Shown piece by piece: positions 62,991 through 64,000 of a stretch of 64,000 bases of DNA. Positions within the stretch are counted from its first letter, which is position 1; every line of letters begins with the position of its first letter. Made by a program: the position numbers and the translations under genes. The notes under the pieces were generated by a model that saw only the letters and a list, made by a program, of their open reading frames with translations, searched no databases and had not been told where the DNA came from. Where the stretch lies: positions 3,368,001-3,432,000 of the forward strand of contig NZ_CP074436.1 of NCBI RefSeq assembly GCF_016858305.2, written 5' to 3'. This stretch comes from Polaribacter sp. Q13. GTDB lineage: Bacteria > Bacteroidota > Bacteroidia > Flavobacteriales > Flavobacteriaceae.

Positions 62991-63760
62991 GATTTATTTT
63001 TTTGTAAAATTTGTATTCTTTTAATTTGGTCTGCAAAGAAACCACTTTTTTCTGGATATTTCAAACTTAAAATTCTATAAGCTTGTATAGCGTTATCATA
63101 CTTTTTTTGTTCCAAATAAACTTTAGCTAAAGTTTCCGTCATTAATAATGAGTCTTGACTGTTTTTTGCAACGGGAACTGCTACCATTTTGTCTTTAGAT
63201 AGAGGCTTAATTTTAGGGTTGTTTTCTATAAAAGTGTTTATTAAATCTTCTTTTTCAGTAGTTTTTTCAACAATTATTTTAGTTTTTCTAATAATTGGTT
63301 TTTTTGCAGACAGTTGCAACCATTCTCCAAAAGAATGATCTTCTGTAGCTGAAAATGATATTGGTTTTCCTATTTCTAGTGCTTTTTTTACTTCAATTAC
63401 TTTTTCTGTGGTTTCAATAGGTTTTTCTATTGGAGTTTCAATAATCTCAGAAGGTATTTTTACTGTTTTTTCTTCCGATATTTTTTCAAATATTTGTTGA
63501 TGAATATCTGGTTTCTTATTATTGAAGTCGTTTGTAGTAATATAATTGAATAATAAAGTTCTGTCTGTTGTGTAAGCAGCGGTTACTTTTAATTCGTTAT
63601 TATATTTAAAACTATCCTGATTTTTTAAACCTTTTAAATACAAAACTCTAGCTGCTTGAAAATACGGATACTCTTCAACAACAGTTTTTAATTCAGCAGT
63701 TTCCACTTCCTGAACCTGGGTTTTATTTTTTATTAAATCTATAAAAGTAGCTGGTTTCAA
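62987..63760 (-). CDS. TPR-like protein of unknown function
   Basis: 257 aa, no signal peptide. The N-terminus (VEEYPYFQAARVLYLKGLK) and the C-terminus (LAKVYLEQKKYDNAIQAYRILSLKYPEKS) read as tetratricopeptide-like helices; the middle is Lys/Glu-rich and probably unfolded. It lies between lptE and secG and overlaps secG by 4 nt, so it is cotranscribed with envelope genes. No specific function recognised. Confidence 0.7.
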   Translation of the reverse strand: MKPATFIDLIKNKTQVQEVETAELKTVVEEYPYFQAARVLYLKGLKNQDSFKYNNELKVTAAYTTDRTLLFNYITTNDFNNKKPDIHQQIFEKISEEKTVKIPSEIIETPIEKPIETTEKVIEVKKALEIGKPISFSATEDHSFGEWLQLSAKKPIIRKTKIIVEKTTEKEDLINTFIENNPKIKPLSKDKMVAVPVAKNSQDSLLMTETLAKVYLEQKKYDNAIQAYRILSLKYPEKSGFFADQIKRIQILQKNKS

Positions 63761-63826
63761 ATCTTGTTTTTTAATAAACTCTTTTTTTTACTGAATACTG
63801 CAACTGAGCACTATCAACTTTTTAAA

Positions 63827-64000
63827 TTACCATTTGGCAACCGAAGCGTTAAAAATATCTTGTGTTAATCGTTCCATAATTTCATCTAAAGCAGCTTCTA
63901 AAACTCCACCGGTAAGTTGTGCATCTGCAGCATAATCAGAATAAAAAGAGAATTGTTTTTCAAAATCGTCTTTTTCTACAAGTTTGTTTACAAAACGAAC
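63827..64000 (-). CDS. lptE: LptE-like lipoprotein, C-terminal end (5' part outside window)
   Basis: 57 codons plus stop run in from the right edge. The end LTQDIFNASVAKW is typical for the LptE protein of flavobacteria, which helps LptD insert lipopolysaccharide. The preceding NKLVEKDDFEKQFSFYSDY fits the same protein. The order lptE, TPR-like gene, secG, groS, groL also agrees with related genomes as I remember them. Confidence 0.72.
   Translation of the reverse strand, partial: VRFVNKLVEKDDFEKQFSFYSDYAADAQLTGGVLEAALDEIMERLTQDIFNASVAKW

Overview
The window is an AT-rich chromosomal segment from a marine-type member of the Flavobacteriaceae (Bacteroidota), close to Polaribacter/Tenacibaculum in character. 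The evidence is gliding genes gldB and gldC, PorT of the type IX secretion system, the XrtF exosortase pair, a TamL lipoprotein, the HYC_CC_PP family, and the mevalonate route. Bacteroidota-type promoters (-33 TTTG/TTG and -7 TAnnTTTG, about 19-20 nt apart) recur and settle several start codons. Most genes are conserved core genes. I see no CRISPR array, prophage, integron, rRNA operon or classical defence system.

Layout. 1-3.9 kb: mevalonate-pathway operon (mvaD end, MORN protein, mevalonate kinase-like, UbiA-family prenyltransferase) and rluB. 4.0-4.6 kb: duplicated tRNA-Leu(UAA) and a tRNA-Gly. 5-11 kb: superoxide dismutase, fbp, a GNAT, aspartokinase and an OlsF-like two-domain acyltransferase. 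11.4-14.7 kb: proCBA and a GNAT. 15-21.3 kb: small membrane protein, tig, clpP, clpX, dnaG. 21.4-23.9 kb: two unannotated paralogous 43-codon genes, nadE, gldBC. 24-38 kb, mostly minus strand: OmpA protein, FolK-deoxynucleoside kinase fusion, pnp, rpsO, accD, fbaA, tamL, a divergent RNA methyltransferase, porT, ubiE, an Nfu-type protein. 38-42.6 kb: FadL-like barrel, a low-complexity lipoprotein, proS.

42.6-47.2 kb is the accessory region. A promoter-tRNA-Glu-rpsT cassette is present twice, followed by a four-layer nest of one insertion-sequence family (1426 bp, 8-bp target duplications, ISL3-type DDE transposase). The layers are an old degraded element, a full element inserted in it, another inserted in that, and a fourth inserted in the third with later loss by recombination. 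The lengths and target duplications agree exactly with this history.

47.2-54.3 kb: the cell-shape operon mreBCD-mrdA-rodA with purH upstream. 54.4-56.1 kb: a possible 42-aa gene beside a perfect 19-bp inverted repeat, a GAF protein, and the XrtF exosortase pair. 56.2-60.4 kb: a probable metal (copper-like) locus of HYC_CC_PP protein, TonB-dependent receptor and HMA protein, then a GH16 glycoside hydrolase. 60.5-64 kb: groSL, secG, a TPR-like protein, and the end of lptE.

Most worth following: the twin 43-aa genes after dnaG, the datable IS nest, the duplicated rpsT cassette, and the loss of all zinc ligands in both DnaG and AccD.
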